This document shows positions 12,265 through 23,333 of a stretch of 64,000 nt of DNA, one piece after another. Made by a program: the position numbers and the translations under genes. The notes under the pieces were generated by a model that worked only from the letters and a program-made list of their open reading frames with translations, was not told the DNA's origin and did no database searches. The stretch comes from Valencia hispanica. Its lineage: Eukaryota > Chordata > Actinopteri > Cyprinodontiformes > Valenciidae. Positions within the stretch are counted from its first letter, which is position 1; every line of letters starts with the position of its first letter. The DNA lies in contig OY747713.1 of assembly GCA_963556495.2 (NCBI GenBank), forward strand, positions 37,089,461-37,153,460, in the 5' to 3' direction.

Positions 12265-15200
12265 ATGGCACCTGCAAGGTAAATGGATTTTGAATATTTA
12301 CACCTCACTGCATTCCAAATACAAGTTGATGAAAGCGTGTCTAAAAGCAAAGGAAGATGAGCAGGACTAACTGAGCTTGGATTACAAACCTCGTGTTTCA
12401 AAAGGAGTGGGAACATGTCAAGGATTGAGTGAATACTTGAGGGAGAGTCGAGCTGAAGCAGGACAATGATGATTATGCTCCCCCGGGGCCAAACAATGGC
12501 TCAGTCTCCTGGAGGATGAAGACAGTTGGCACATTTTGCAACTCATCATTTTACTCCTTTAACGCAATTTGGATTAACATTATTGTTTGTTACAAAGGTG
12601 TCTACCAAAGTATATTGTACCTGTATGGCAATATAATAAAAAAAGTTGTATTTGTTCTTTTTACTTGTTTGTTTGGGTATTAAGGGTTTCACAGCTATAT
12701 TTCGAACCAGATTTGTTCAACTTAAACAGTGGGAAATTGGGGTTTGCCCCAATCAGAAGCCCGGATGGTTTGGGAAGTCCTGAACCTGCTAAAGAAGAGG
12801 AACACCACCTTCAGGGCTAATGACTGGGATCTCTGTAGCAAGACTTGTGCCAACCTGAAGAGGAGGAGTACAGTTTTACCAGTGAGTCTGGTGTCTTAAG
12901 TTAATGGGCCTCAGGTACATTTGAAAGAAATTGCGATATTCAGAAAAAAAAGTTGTATTATTATTTTTCACTCCTACTTCTGCAGCCTGGGTATTCTACT
13001 CAACCTGTCTGTGGCTCAGGGACTAACTGAGAGATCGAAACCATCAGGTTAGTGTGGACCTCTACAGATGTCAAGCTAAACTCTGGCATCACAGAATACC
13101 ATCTTTTCCTTTGAGATCATTCCCACATACTGCTCCTGAGATGGGCTTTCTACTTCTACAGCAGCACAGAGGAGAAAGACTCCAGAAATCATAAAGCTGG
13201 CCCAGCAAGTAGTCGATTGTCTACTTCCAGCTCTGCAAGAAAGACACGCTTCACATTTCCTCATTAATTGTTAGAATATATTGCAGAAATCGTCACACCC
13301 TCAAAATATTTTTGCTGCTGCCACGAGGCAGATGGAACGAAAAAATTAGAGCCAGACTTGGTTTCACCATGCTGTATTAAACATACAGTTCTGTTCCTCC
13401 TTGAAACTAAAACTGAAGTGATGGCACCTCATTATTATACAGTGTTACAATGTTGAAGATACTTTCTATTAACTTCTTTGGTACTCACTGCTGCTCCAGG
13501 TAGGTTTATCGTGTGGTGAATGCTTGGGATATTTTCCTATTGGACATGAGGAGCAGAAGGGTGAATATTAGGATGAACATTTGTGAGGACTGCTTTTAAA
13601 ACAAGTTTATTTTTATTCTAAAAAGTACTCCCATTCATCGTCTATAACTGCTTAATCCAAACTCTAGCGTTCATTGGACGAGAGGCGGGGCACATGGGGT
13701 TCACCATTCTATCACAAGGCTGACACTGGACAACCAATATGCACGCACTCACTCTTAAGGACAATCTAAAATGCCCAAATATTTTAACATGCACGTTCCG
13801 AGTGTTGGAATGAAGCTGGAGTACCTGGGGAGAATCCACACATGTACTGAAAAGTACATAAACTCCATACAGGAAGGCCCCATGCTTCGATCCAGTAGTT
13901 GTTAAATGGATTAAGGAAGAAGTTGTGGAATTTTCAGGGATGGCAATTTACTCCTCCAAACTGGATGATGTTCGTCTAAGGACTCTGTTCTCACTGCGGT
14001 GGATGGGAGAAGATAGCGGAATAAAACAAACATCTCCAGATCACGTTTCTGTGTTGTGAGTTGACTATGAACAAATACATAGGAAACTTAAAAATGGTTA
14101 AGAATGGTGGCCTTTCACAAGGTAGTGAGGAAAAAGCCTCCCCTGTGCTTTATTTCACTGCGGTTGAACACAACATAATTGGTGCAATGCAGCTAATCAC
14201 TGTAACTCATCTGGTTAATGACATCACTTCTGAGCACAACGGGAAATAATTGAAAATAATTTTGCATACTGTAGATTTAGAGGAAATGTATAATGCGGAC
14301 CCAAAAAGGAGCTTGGATCAGGTTAGTTATTTGACTGGATTATTTGTAACGGGGGTTTGTTTTTTTGTTTTGTTGTCTCAGACTGAGACTAAATGACTTC
14401 CTACGGTGCAATGGAAAAATAGGTAGGCTACATACATCTGTCTTTACATTTCAAGTACATTTTATGTACATTTTATTTTTTAGATGGAAAGTTGATGTTT
14501 TTCCCCCCCTCAAATTCCTGATGTCTGTGATGTTCTTCAGTTCCAGGGTATCTGGCGTTGGTGTCAAACACTGTGTCTGAATATACACACAAGAAGTTCG
14601 ACCTGCATAGTCCAGATGAGTCCATACTGACCATAGCACCTGTGGAGGACACAGAGTACAAGGACAGGCCTGCAGTGGTGAACGGATGGGGAAAGTTTTA
14701 TCTTCCTACTACAGTGACGATGCAGGTCATCGGTTATGTGACGGGAACTCCGTACCCATGTGACCAACTTGTCTTGATGACTTGCGAGGACCAGAAGGTG
14801 TACGGATATGACGGAGACGAACTGCATCTGGTGGCTAACAGCCTGAAGCTGATGCAGGAACAGGGAATAGCCTATCCTGCAATCCAGAGCTATTACCATG
14901 GGGAGGCTTTCCAACACATGGTGAGTAAATTGACTGAATGTGTGAACATTTATCCTGAAGGCCAGTCTGGGAGCCCTAACAAATGTGTTTTATGCTTAGA
15001 CCCATGAGGACTGGGAGAAATTGAAGCAGAGCCCTGTGGGGAAAACGTTGGATGAGAAGCATCATAAACTGGTGGCTTCTCACAAATCCACGCTCCTGAA
15101 GAATCTCAGAATAAGCAGACAAAAACAGAGGTGGGTGTCCTTCTATCATGTTGGGACTCAAAATAAGTGTTATAAGGTCGGTTTTAGCCCAACTTGAGAC

Positions 15201-15467
15201 ATGAAAGCACTGCGTTTCATCTGTAGTTATAACTTTGCCAGTTTAGACTGAATGAAAATAACTAAATGGTTCTGCATCCTCCTCTATATCTGACACTAAC
15301 TTTTAGTTACAGTGGGATTTCTATAAAAAGCAGTGGACATCTTAACCTGCTGAGTCCCAGACAGCCTAGGAATCATTCTCTGTTCTCTTTGCTGCAGGTG
15401 TCATCAGCAGTACGGCAACTCCCTCCCTGACGACATCTTGATTCAGCTGCAGAAAGGTGGAACGTGA
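12265..15467 (+). CDS. Family A gene, copy 1 (A1), uncharacterised protein
   Basis: Exons: 12265-12278 (uncertain), 14382-14422, 14547-14920, 15000-15130, 15398-15467. Phases fit and give 209 aa. The core exon encodes 124 residues with motifs shared with A2 at 35342-36918: GW-x2-FYLP-x-TV, LMTCED and Y-x-YDG-x-ELH-x-VA-x-SL. It is predicted soluble; I see no signal peptide or membrane segment. The C-terminus is charged and gains a last exon (CHQQYGNSLPDD...) absent from A2. The first exon could instead be at about 11590-11616 (MEACGP|GTAAGT), which is also in phase; the 12265 start (MAPA) resembles A2's MAVA. AATAAA lies at 15590-15595. I do not recognise the family. Its tandem position with family B and the upstream IRF-type sites suggest an immune-induced gene, by inference. 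Confidence 0.7.
12770..12885 (+). mobile_element. LINE reverse-transcriptase fragment
   Basis: The frame starting at the ATG near 12765 reads LLKKRNTTFRANDWDLCSKT followed by CANLKRR, resembling the region just before the RT domain of fish CR1/Rex-type LINEs. It lies in the first long intron of A1. Confidence 0.45.
13628..13900 (+). repeat. Interspersed fish repeat (gcgagaggcggggca type)
   Basis: Carries the typical segments gacgagaggcggggcacatgg, acactggacaacc and ggagtacctggggagaa of a widespread fish repeat. A related piece occurs at 32205-32370 in both orientations. Confidence 0.55.
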
Positions 15468-15595
15468 TAATGCGTGTTTGTCACTCGTTACATTTGGGTT
15501 CAAGAAAATGCACTTTCAGCTTAGATTGTTGTTGTTTTTTGCTTCTGTATATATACATAAAACGAGACCACTGACCTCTGTTGTGAACTAATAAA

Positions 15596-17389
15596 TGTCA
15601 AAAACCTCTATATTGCATACACTCTGGTGTCTGGTGTTTTTTTCTTCCCTGCAGAGATAAACAGTCATACGCAGTCTAGGATTGTAAGAAGAAACTATTT
15701 ATTACAGTACTAATATGAGATCTGAGGTACAAAATGATCTTTCATTTCAGAAATTCCCCAGCATGAACATTGGTATATTTGGTGTGTCAGAGTTGTGATG
15801 CTTAAAACATGTCTTAGGATTTTCTATATGGATTTGTCTCACAACTCAGAAACTTAATCTAGGGAAAAAACTATTGGCCATCAATGTGAAGATATCAATC
15901 CACTTATGAATAGGAGGAATCTCAGTTTGAGGGGTTAGTGTTCTAATGGTAGACAATGAACACAGTTAAAAGCGCATTAGACTGCTTGGAAATGGAGTTC
16001 AGGTGTTTTGATTTCAAAAGTACTTGCTAATGTCTGACTGAAAATGGGTCTGGTGCCTTTCTCCAGCAGTCATCAGGTGAGAAGTGGAGGGAACCCTGGA
16101 TGAGTCGAAGGGATTTTCACAAAACATAAAAACGTCTCAGGTCTCCATGCCGATGGGCCATTAATCTACCTTTCTTCTGAACTCTTATTGTGATCCAAAA
16201 TCCCTAAGGAGTGTCGTGGAAAAAAAATAGCTGCTTCTTAAACAAAGGTGAGCGTGGAGTACTTCAGGCGTTTTTGATATTTACCGGTAATAAGCATGTG
16301 CCATGTTTGAGCTATCCCTCACCCTCCAATTCCTAATGGTTTGTAGTATTTGATAATCAAATATGATCTTCTTCAGCACCTCATACCCAGTACAGGGGCT
16401 CATTTAACAAACTCTTGAGTCAAAACCTGAACTCTAGGTAGGTCAACTCTGAGTTAAGAGTTTTTGGTTTCAGAACAGTTAAGAATTAGTTCAATCAACT
16501 GAGTCAAAGTTACCCTGAGTTACACTCCTGCATGAGGACATAAAAAGCCCTCATCAATGGGACGCAGATAACATGATTCAGAATGGCAACCAGTGAAAGA
16601 AATGTTTGATCCTACTCCCTAGTGCTGGTGGATATATTAATGACTGCATATGCAGAAAATTAGCATATTTTTAAAAATGTATTTTGTCTGTATGCTACTG
16701 ACAATCCCCTTCCATGTTGTTAATAGCTGCTTAAGCTAGCAGCCAGCATGGTGACCCACGAACTTGGAGGTAGTTTGATGCAGTCGGGTGCGACAGCAAA
16801 GGCTCACAGGACATTGTATAAATTGATAAAATATGACTTTTTGTGGTCTTATAAAGTGTGCAAATGTAAATACGTGCACAAATCTAATATACATGCCCCT
16901 TGTAGTTGCTTGTATTTCAATTGTAAACCTAATTTGTGATATTTCAAATATAATGTAAGCACCATGAGTAAGGAGTATATGAGCTGGGCTCAGCCTCAGA
17001 GTAATGGGTCTATAAATTCTATAAATGTTTACTCCATCTGCTAGAAAATATTTATCGAACTCTGCTATGAAAATGCAAAATAAAATTAATTTTAAATTCC
17101 AATAGGAGGAAACAGAATTTTAATCATAAAGTATGCCTAAACTGTATATAAACTCACCACGGTTTTCTTAAAGGAGCTGAAATTACCATCACTACTAGTG
17201 ACTAGTGATTACTGTATAATATATATTCTGCATAACTTATGATCTTGACAGTGGAGAAAAATAATAATCTGCAGTAGCTGTATTATGAAGTATATTTCAT
17301 TTGGAATGTTAAAAGCTATTATTTAGGCTTACCTGTACATTATGCTGGGGACAGATCTATTCACATAATCTCCATTTATTAATTACAAC
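15596..17389. other. No gene seen between A1 and B1 (first part)
   Basis: Intergenic AT-rich sequence. The open frame at 16748-16939 has no motif or splice support. Confidence 0.4.
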
Positions 17390-17475
17390 TCCTTAAAGAA
17401 TTAATTGTATGCGCTACAACAACACTTCATTACCCTCTGGGATCAATAAAGTATTTTTGAACTGAATTGAATTGA
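17390..17475 (+). mobile_element. LINE 3' tail
   Basis: The segment ctccttaaagaattaatt...ccctctgggatcaataaagta...gaattgaattg matches the tail of the LINE copy at 34680-35150 almost base for base. Confidence 0.55.
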
Positions 17476-18384
17476 GATATGATGGGAAGGTGAGTTCGAT
17501 TGATGCAGCCAATCACACCTGGAAACCCTAAAATATATCAAACTGATGAGTGCTTCCAGTCTCCAAGCTTTATGACATACATTAATTATTGCTTACACTG
17601 GTACCTGCAATTCTGTGAAACGCTTCCCTGAGATGTTTGGTGGTTCTGTGGCCTGGGAACACAACAAACATGTACAGCGGCCGTTTCAGTGCAAGGGTCA
17701 CATTTCTGACAGCCCGGCAGACGGTTGCCTTGAAAACATGCTCTGCATCACCGATATACAAAAAACTGCCATTCACAAAAAAACGAAATGCAATACAAAA
17801 AATTTGCTCTGAGGGGAGAGCATTTCCACACGAGTCGTGAGAAATGTGTGGGCTGAGAATGTTGTTTAAAGAAATTATTGATGGTCGAGAAAAACGAAAA
17901 CATACATACAGGTAGCCTACTCATCAAGGGAGTGATAAAACATCCACTTGGGGTCTGATCATCCTCTCCTGACGGAGTATCTGCTCTTCCACATCAACAG
18001 GCTCTTCAAGAAACGGACACGCCATGTCTGCCACTGCTTTCAGACTGCAGGCTTCAACTTAAGAGCAGGAGAAACCCAGTGTTAGTTGAAGCAAACCTGC
18101 CAGCGAGCAGGGTTAACTAACTCAGGGTTTTCACTAAACTCGCTTTGTGAAATGGACCCAAGTGTCTGGCCCAGCAAGGCTAAATCACTCCACACTGTGT
18201 AAAGAGTATGAGGAACAAGTTCAGAGGGTGTCCTGCTCATATCTGCTGCTTATTGACACCTGTTTAGCACTTTTATTATCTCTATATGTCATATTCCCAA
18301 GATTACTTCAAAATATTCCCATCACACTAACTACTTTTTAGTACCACTAACCTAAATTTAAAGGGAATAGTTTAATAATAAGGG

Positions 18385-18670
18385 CTTGCATTTATATAGC
18401 GCTTTTTGAGACCCTCAAAGCGCTTTACAACTCCATTATTCATTCACTCACTGGTGGAAGCAAGCTATGATTATGGCCACAGCTGCCCTGGGGCAGACTG
18501 ATAGAAGCAAGGCTGCCATATCGCACCCCTCTGGCCAACACCAGTAGGTGGGTAGGTGAAGTGTCTTGCCAAGGGCATAATAGCTTGTAGCAGGTGCAAG
18601 CTGGAATTGAACCCATGATTTCTGGGTCCCAGGCTGACAACTCTACCATTGAACTAACACTGAACTACAG
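18385..18670 (+). repeat. Fish interspersed repeat (tatatagcgctttttgagac type)
   Basis: Starts tgcatttatatagcgctttt, contains tgaagtgtcttgccaagggc and ends gaattgaacccatga...ctaccattgaactaac, the structure of an abundant SINE-like fish repeat. Confidence 0.55.
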
Positions 18671-18895
18671 CTGCCCCATCCTCTGCTTAGGATGGCTACT
18701 AGTCTTCTAGACGCCTCTCTGGTGAGGTGTTCCTGGCATGTCCCACCAGGAGGAGACCCATAGGGAGACTTAGGACACGCTGGAGGGACTATGTTTCTCG
18801 GCTGGGCTTGGGATCCCTCTAGAGGAACTGCTCTAAGTTGCTACGGAGAGGGAAGTCTGGGTCTCTCTGCTGAGATTTGATCACCAGCAGGCGAT
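18671..18895 (+). mobile_element. LINE ORF2 C-terminal fragment
   Basis: Encodes, with damage, the end of an RTE/Rex-type LINE protein (VFLACPTRRRPI...WRDYVSRLGLG-like reading of gtgttcctggcatgtcccacc). A copy in the opposite orientation is at 42100-42605. Confidence 0.5.
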
Positions 18896-19351
18896 CATTT
18901 GAAGAAATTAATAGGCCTTTACAAGTTCTCATTCTAGATCTGTGAGCCCTAGGTGTAGAAGATTTATTTGACCCTTTGGGTGTAATTGTGACCCCGTGTA
19001 ATTAGAAAAAAAGTTCAGAACAAATTCAGACTTGTTCACCAAATTCTTGTTTTTAAACATCACATTATGATTACTTACCTTAAGATCTGCAGTATGTGCT
19101 TTAGCTTCTGCTGCTGCTGTTTTTTAGCCACGCTTTCTATTTTTTTGTACAGCTGTCACACTTAGCTCAACTTTTACCAAAAACTTCCTTGCTCTGTTTA
19201 CTCGTGAACAGACATGCCTGTGGTAAAGCTTTCATGGTTCCTCCTCTTCATAAATCAGATGGGTTGGCTTCACCGTCATAGTTTAAGTTTACGTCACACA
19301 CAGGAAACTAGATTTGTCGAGTCAAATGGGAAGGGCTTAAATTTTCAGTCA

Positions 19352-19363
19352 GTTTCATTTACC
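19352..19363 (-). promoter_or_regulatory. ISRE-like element before B1
   Basis: agtttcatttac on plus reads GTAAATGAAACT on minus, one mismatch from GAAANNGAAACT. It sits 12 bases before the B1 start codon, at the position expected for the 5' UTR or core promoter of an interferon-stimulated gene. Confidence 0.45.
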
Positions 19364-19374
19364 AGGAAGCAACG

Positions 19375-22300
19375 ATGGTAAGTAGCAACTTTCATGTGGT
19401 TATCTTTGCTTTGTGCTTGAAGTTTATTCTAAATGTATCTTTATAGGTGTTGATACATTTCTAATAGTAGTAACCCTCAATAAAGTGTGCACTTTTATAC
19501 TGTATTAATTATGTTGTTTCATATTTACAGGAAGCTCGGCAGATAAACAAGTAAGTCAGTTCACAGAAAGATAAACAATTGTGTTCCCTAATTTTTTCTA
19601 ATTTTCCTTAACTGTATTGTTTTGTTTTTTTGTTATTAATTTTAGTAAGGAAATGTTGGAAATCAGTGAAGCTTTCAGAGAAAACGCTTTTCTACTTATT
19701 TGCAAAATGTTGGAAATGACTACACTCACTCGAGAAGACACTTCAGAATTAGTGGATGAGGTGTGTATGATTGTGATATCAAATTTCACTCTTGTTCACT
19801 TAATGTTTCTCATACATGTCGAAAAATTACCTTTTTTATGTATATTTTTATTCTACAGATTCTTCATAGCCTCTTCTTTTTAGGAAAGGTTGAATGTCCA
19901 GGATTTTCTCCTAGAGAACTCTTTGGTGATGATGAGATATTTAATTACTGCATGGAAGTCCATCCTGAACCTTTCAGACTTTATTCCTCTCAGCTACCCA
20001 GACGGAGTCCGTTTTCATGTGTGCTGGACATGGTGAGATATTTTTATTTGGTATACTACATACTACATACAGTGCCTTGCAAACAATGTAAGTCTCCTGA
20101 ACTTTCTCACGTTTTGTGATCTCACAACCACAAACATCAAAGTGACAGACCAATAGTGAGTGAAACCAACTGCCTTCAAAAGTCAAATCAGTAAAGTGAC
20201 ATCTGTTCGTAATTTGAACTACAATGGATCCCCAGTATTCGCAGGGGTTAGGAGGTTAGGAACCACAGCCAAATGCGAATAGTTCAAATCTTTAAATACT
20301 TAACAACTCCTTAAAAAAGGAAATAGTTTACAAACCATATATAACTTGATATGCATTAATATGCTCAGTGAACACCATCTCAGCTCTACCGCAGAAGCTG
20401 ATGATTACGGTTTTCCTATTTTCCCACTCTTGTGGGCACAGCCAATCAGTGCCAGGAACAAATAAATAGTGCTCCTGGATTGGGTGCTTTGCAAAAACCA
20501 GCCAATGGGAAGCCAAGTAGCATTGATGTTAGATATTTTAGCTTCTAAAGTTGTTTTTTCTTTCAAATATTTTAAATATGCACAACAAACAAATCAGTGA
20601 ATAGGTGAATTTTGGCTACAAAGCAGGTAGGGGGCACAGCAGATCTTTGAAAGAAGGTGTTATGGTCAGATGAGACCAACGTTGTTTTTTGTTTGTTTTT
20701 ATTTTTACAAAACTACTGGTTCAAAGTTGAACATTAATTGTAAGCCCTATGCATTCTCAAAAAAGGCTCTTCTGGAGTAATATTTTGCTTTTTCATTAGG
20801 CCCGAGCAGCAAAAGTGTTGCAAAGGCCTGTAGGGTTTTGGGTTTTTTTGCGAAATGAATTGGCTTTTTTGGAAACTCACCAAATTTTGAGGAAGCATAA
20901 TTTGTGTGTGAAATTTACCTATTTTAGAGGTTTTGCAAAAGTAGCAACAGAAGTTAAGTTAGTTACCTTAACTTAAAGTAGAGCTATGAATTTTGGTACA
21001 CTTCCTAAGACCTACCTAAAAGTCTCTTGCACCCGTAGTCTACATCCAACAGGAGGTCAGCCATCTTAGATGGAACATGCAACTTTTTGTGCATGTTGAA
21101 AGGGCGGAGCCTAACCCAGCTGTCATGAAAATGTAAATTTTTATGACATCTGTCTCTAGAATAATCAAAACAATGTTCCCCAAGACATGGTTTCACAAAA
21201 TTATGAAATTTGGTACACGTGTAACTTCACAAGACCTATAAAAATGTCTCTTCGAACTATGGTTCAACCCAGGGGCGTTTCCTGGACCTGGGAACATTGG
21301 GGGCTGAGCCCACAACTTTGTAGAGGAATCTGGGGGAACTTATGGAGTAAAAAAGGCTTTTTATTAAAGCTTTCTTGAGCATTGTGGTTCCTTGTTTAAG
21401 GCCAAATACAGCAATATGTACTTCAAGATGTATTTATTTTCAAACTTAGACGTGACAATGTAAACAAGGTTTTAAGCACACATCAATAAATACCGTTATT
21501 GATTCAAACTCTCAGAGGAGTTTTTGTTTCTTTCTGACTTTTTCACGTTTGTTTTGTTTGCTCTTTTGCTGAAAAATCTCCCCATAGCTGAAGTTCATGA
21601 AACTGATCTGTCTCTGAGCGGATTATGACGCAGATGTACGAGCAAAGCTATAACTGCATGGCAGAACAAGTGACTACTGCCGCGAAACATAATAAAATGC
21701 AAGCGAGCATGTTTCAGAGCTTTGCGCAGGAAGTTCTGGTGCTGCTTAAAGCAACCCGCCAGCTACGGGCCGGGACAACTTACAATGAGACCTCTGGGGC
21801 GATGAGGAGCTGTAGTGACAGATCAATGGGGAGACACAGACGAACGCAACACATGTTTCTTAAGATTTTTAAAACACGACTGTCAGGAAAGAGCTGCCTA
21901 ATGTTCATATAATCTCAAACACATACAGGATTTAAATTGCCTGTTTGTTTTCCTGTTTTGTGTTGGCCCAGAGTTTTGCCGCCCACTGCCAGCCACTACA
22001 ACTGAAGAATTGTCTCTCCTTATTTCTGTCAGAAAAATCATCTGATTTCCATTTTCTGTCGGGACAGCTCAAAATAACACTAGAGTTTAGATTAAACACT
22101 GGGCTGTCAGCCAGTAAAATGGAGAATTCTCTGTTTTAGTAGCTGCAACTCCTCTCTGATCTGTTATTCCGTCGTGCCTCTGTTGCATTCATCGAAGCCA
22201 GGAAAATTACAAAACTGCTTTCTTCATTAATGTCATAGGGCGGCTCAGTTAATGTAAGCTTATCCTTTTTGGGGTTAAATAAACATTCAGGGCTTGAAAA

Positions 22301-23195
22301 TAAATGTTTGGGAATGCCCACGCCAAGCGATTCAACCCCACAGAAAGTCGTCCATTTTTGATTTAAATCCCCATTTTCTCTCTTATACACATGTTGTCAT
22401 GCAGAATTGATCAGCGGGCACATTGGAAGGGTTGATGCGGCAGTGCGTGAGGCCTGCGGATGCGGAACAGGCCGGAGCGCGCCAAGTCGCGAGGGCCGTT
22501 CGAGGCTGCTTTCAGCTTTCAGTTTAATGATACTTGTTTCATCTCAGGTTGTTCGTCTGAAAGGACAAGAGAATGAAGAGGCAATAAGAAACACCCTGCA
22601 GAATCTCGTCTGTGAGCTGATGGAAAAGGCGTCTAAAAAAGTGTTGTTCTCCACCACCATCTGCGTCTCTCATGGCAACAACAAAAATTCAAGGAGGCAC
22701 TACGGAGTCTCCATGTCCACCACTGGTCGTCCTGCAGGCCGAATCCTGGTTGCTGCATCCTGCCTTAGCTTCTGGGATCAATATGTAGCTGATGCAGTGA
22801 TGAGCTACTTTCCTAGAAAAAAGAGGAAGGAATACTTTGACGTAACCATCCAATTTCCTGAAGATGTAGAGTGTAGGGCCTTTAACCTCAGAAGTGGAGT
22901 ACCAATAAATCCTTGCCATTCTTGTAAAAACATGTTTGGCTTAGACTCAGCTGAAGCACAGGTGTGGCCCTATGGCAACTGCGCCGAAGTTGAAAGTTTG
23001 AGCAACTTGCTGAGAGAGGAAGGAGTTACAGTACAAAGAATTGGAAACTGGACAGAAGAAAACAGGGAAAGGGCTAAACTTTATGTTTTGAATCATCTTA
23101 AGCAAGTACTGAAAAATGAGGTTGGCTTTGTATGGGATAAAAGTTTCTACACTGCACAAAGAGCAAGAGCTGAAAATGGAGATTGGGAGGGATAG
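19375..23195 (+). CDS. Family B gene, copy 1 (B1), deaminase-like zinc motif
   Basis: Exons: 19375-19377 (ATG only), 19531-19550, 19646-19760, 19859-20032, 22548-23195. All are GT/AG with fitting phases; 319 aa. Exons 3-4 (residues 9-104) are predicted helical and end with QLPRRSPFSCVLDM. The last exon holds a separate domain: a predicted beta-rich part with YGVSMSTTG, then PCHSC (C227, C230) and WPYGNCAEVESLSNLL (C249, E251), then a charged helical tail. One CxxC plus C-A-E supplies the ligands and glutamate of a cytidine-deaminase-like zinc site, but the canonical order is C/HxE first and PCxxC second. Exon lengths and motifs are the same in B2. AATAAA at 23328-23333. The 2.5-kb last intron is filled with repeats. 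The function is unknown; deaminase or another zinc enzyme is inference. Confidence 0.85.
20055..20175 (+). mobile_element. Tc1-like element end in B1 intron 4
   Basis: tacagtgccttgcaaacaat and cacaaccacaaacatcaa are the terminal sequence of an abundant fish Tc1-like element. A transposase relic phrase (ttatggtcagatgagaccaacg) lies at 20658-20680. Confidence 0.5.
20780..22500. repeat. Repeat-rich interior of B1 intron 4
   Basis: 20800-21290 has fish-repeat phrases (cccgagcagcaaaagtgttgc; ggaggtcagccatcttaga; aatttggtacac twice). 21290-22400 is a different, unclassified insertion; a similar ggggctggcccc segment occurs near 26050. I see no exon here. Confidence 0.35.
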
Positions 23196-23333
23196 GTTTT
23201 TACATTACAAAGGCTTGATATTAAAAAGTTAAACTGTAAAGCTATAATAATCTTTTAGATAAGTCCTGTGTCAACAGTTGAAAAAAGGATAGTTAATTTG
23301 TTTCTGCAAAATGTGAAACATAGATAAAATAAA

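Noticed and set aside
22407..22547. Upstream extension of the B1 last exon (open frame from 22407)
   Set aside because: A clean acceptor (atctcag, 22547) and the exact match to B2's exon start show that translation enters at 22548; the upstream part is intronic repeat.
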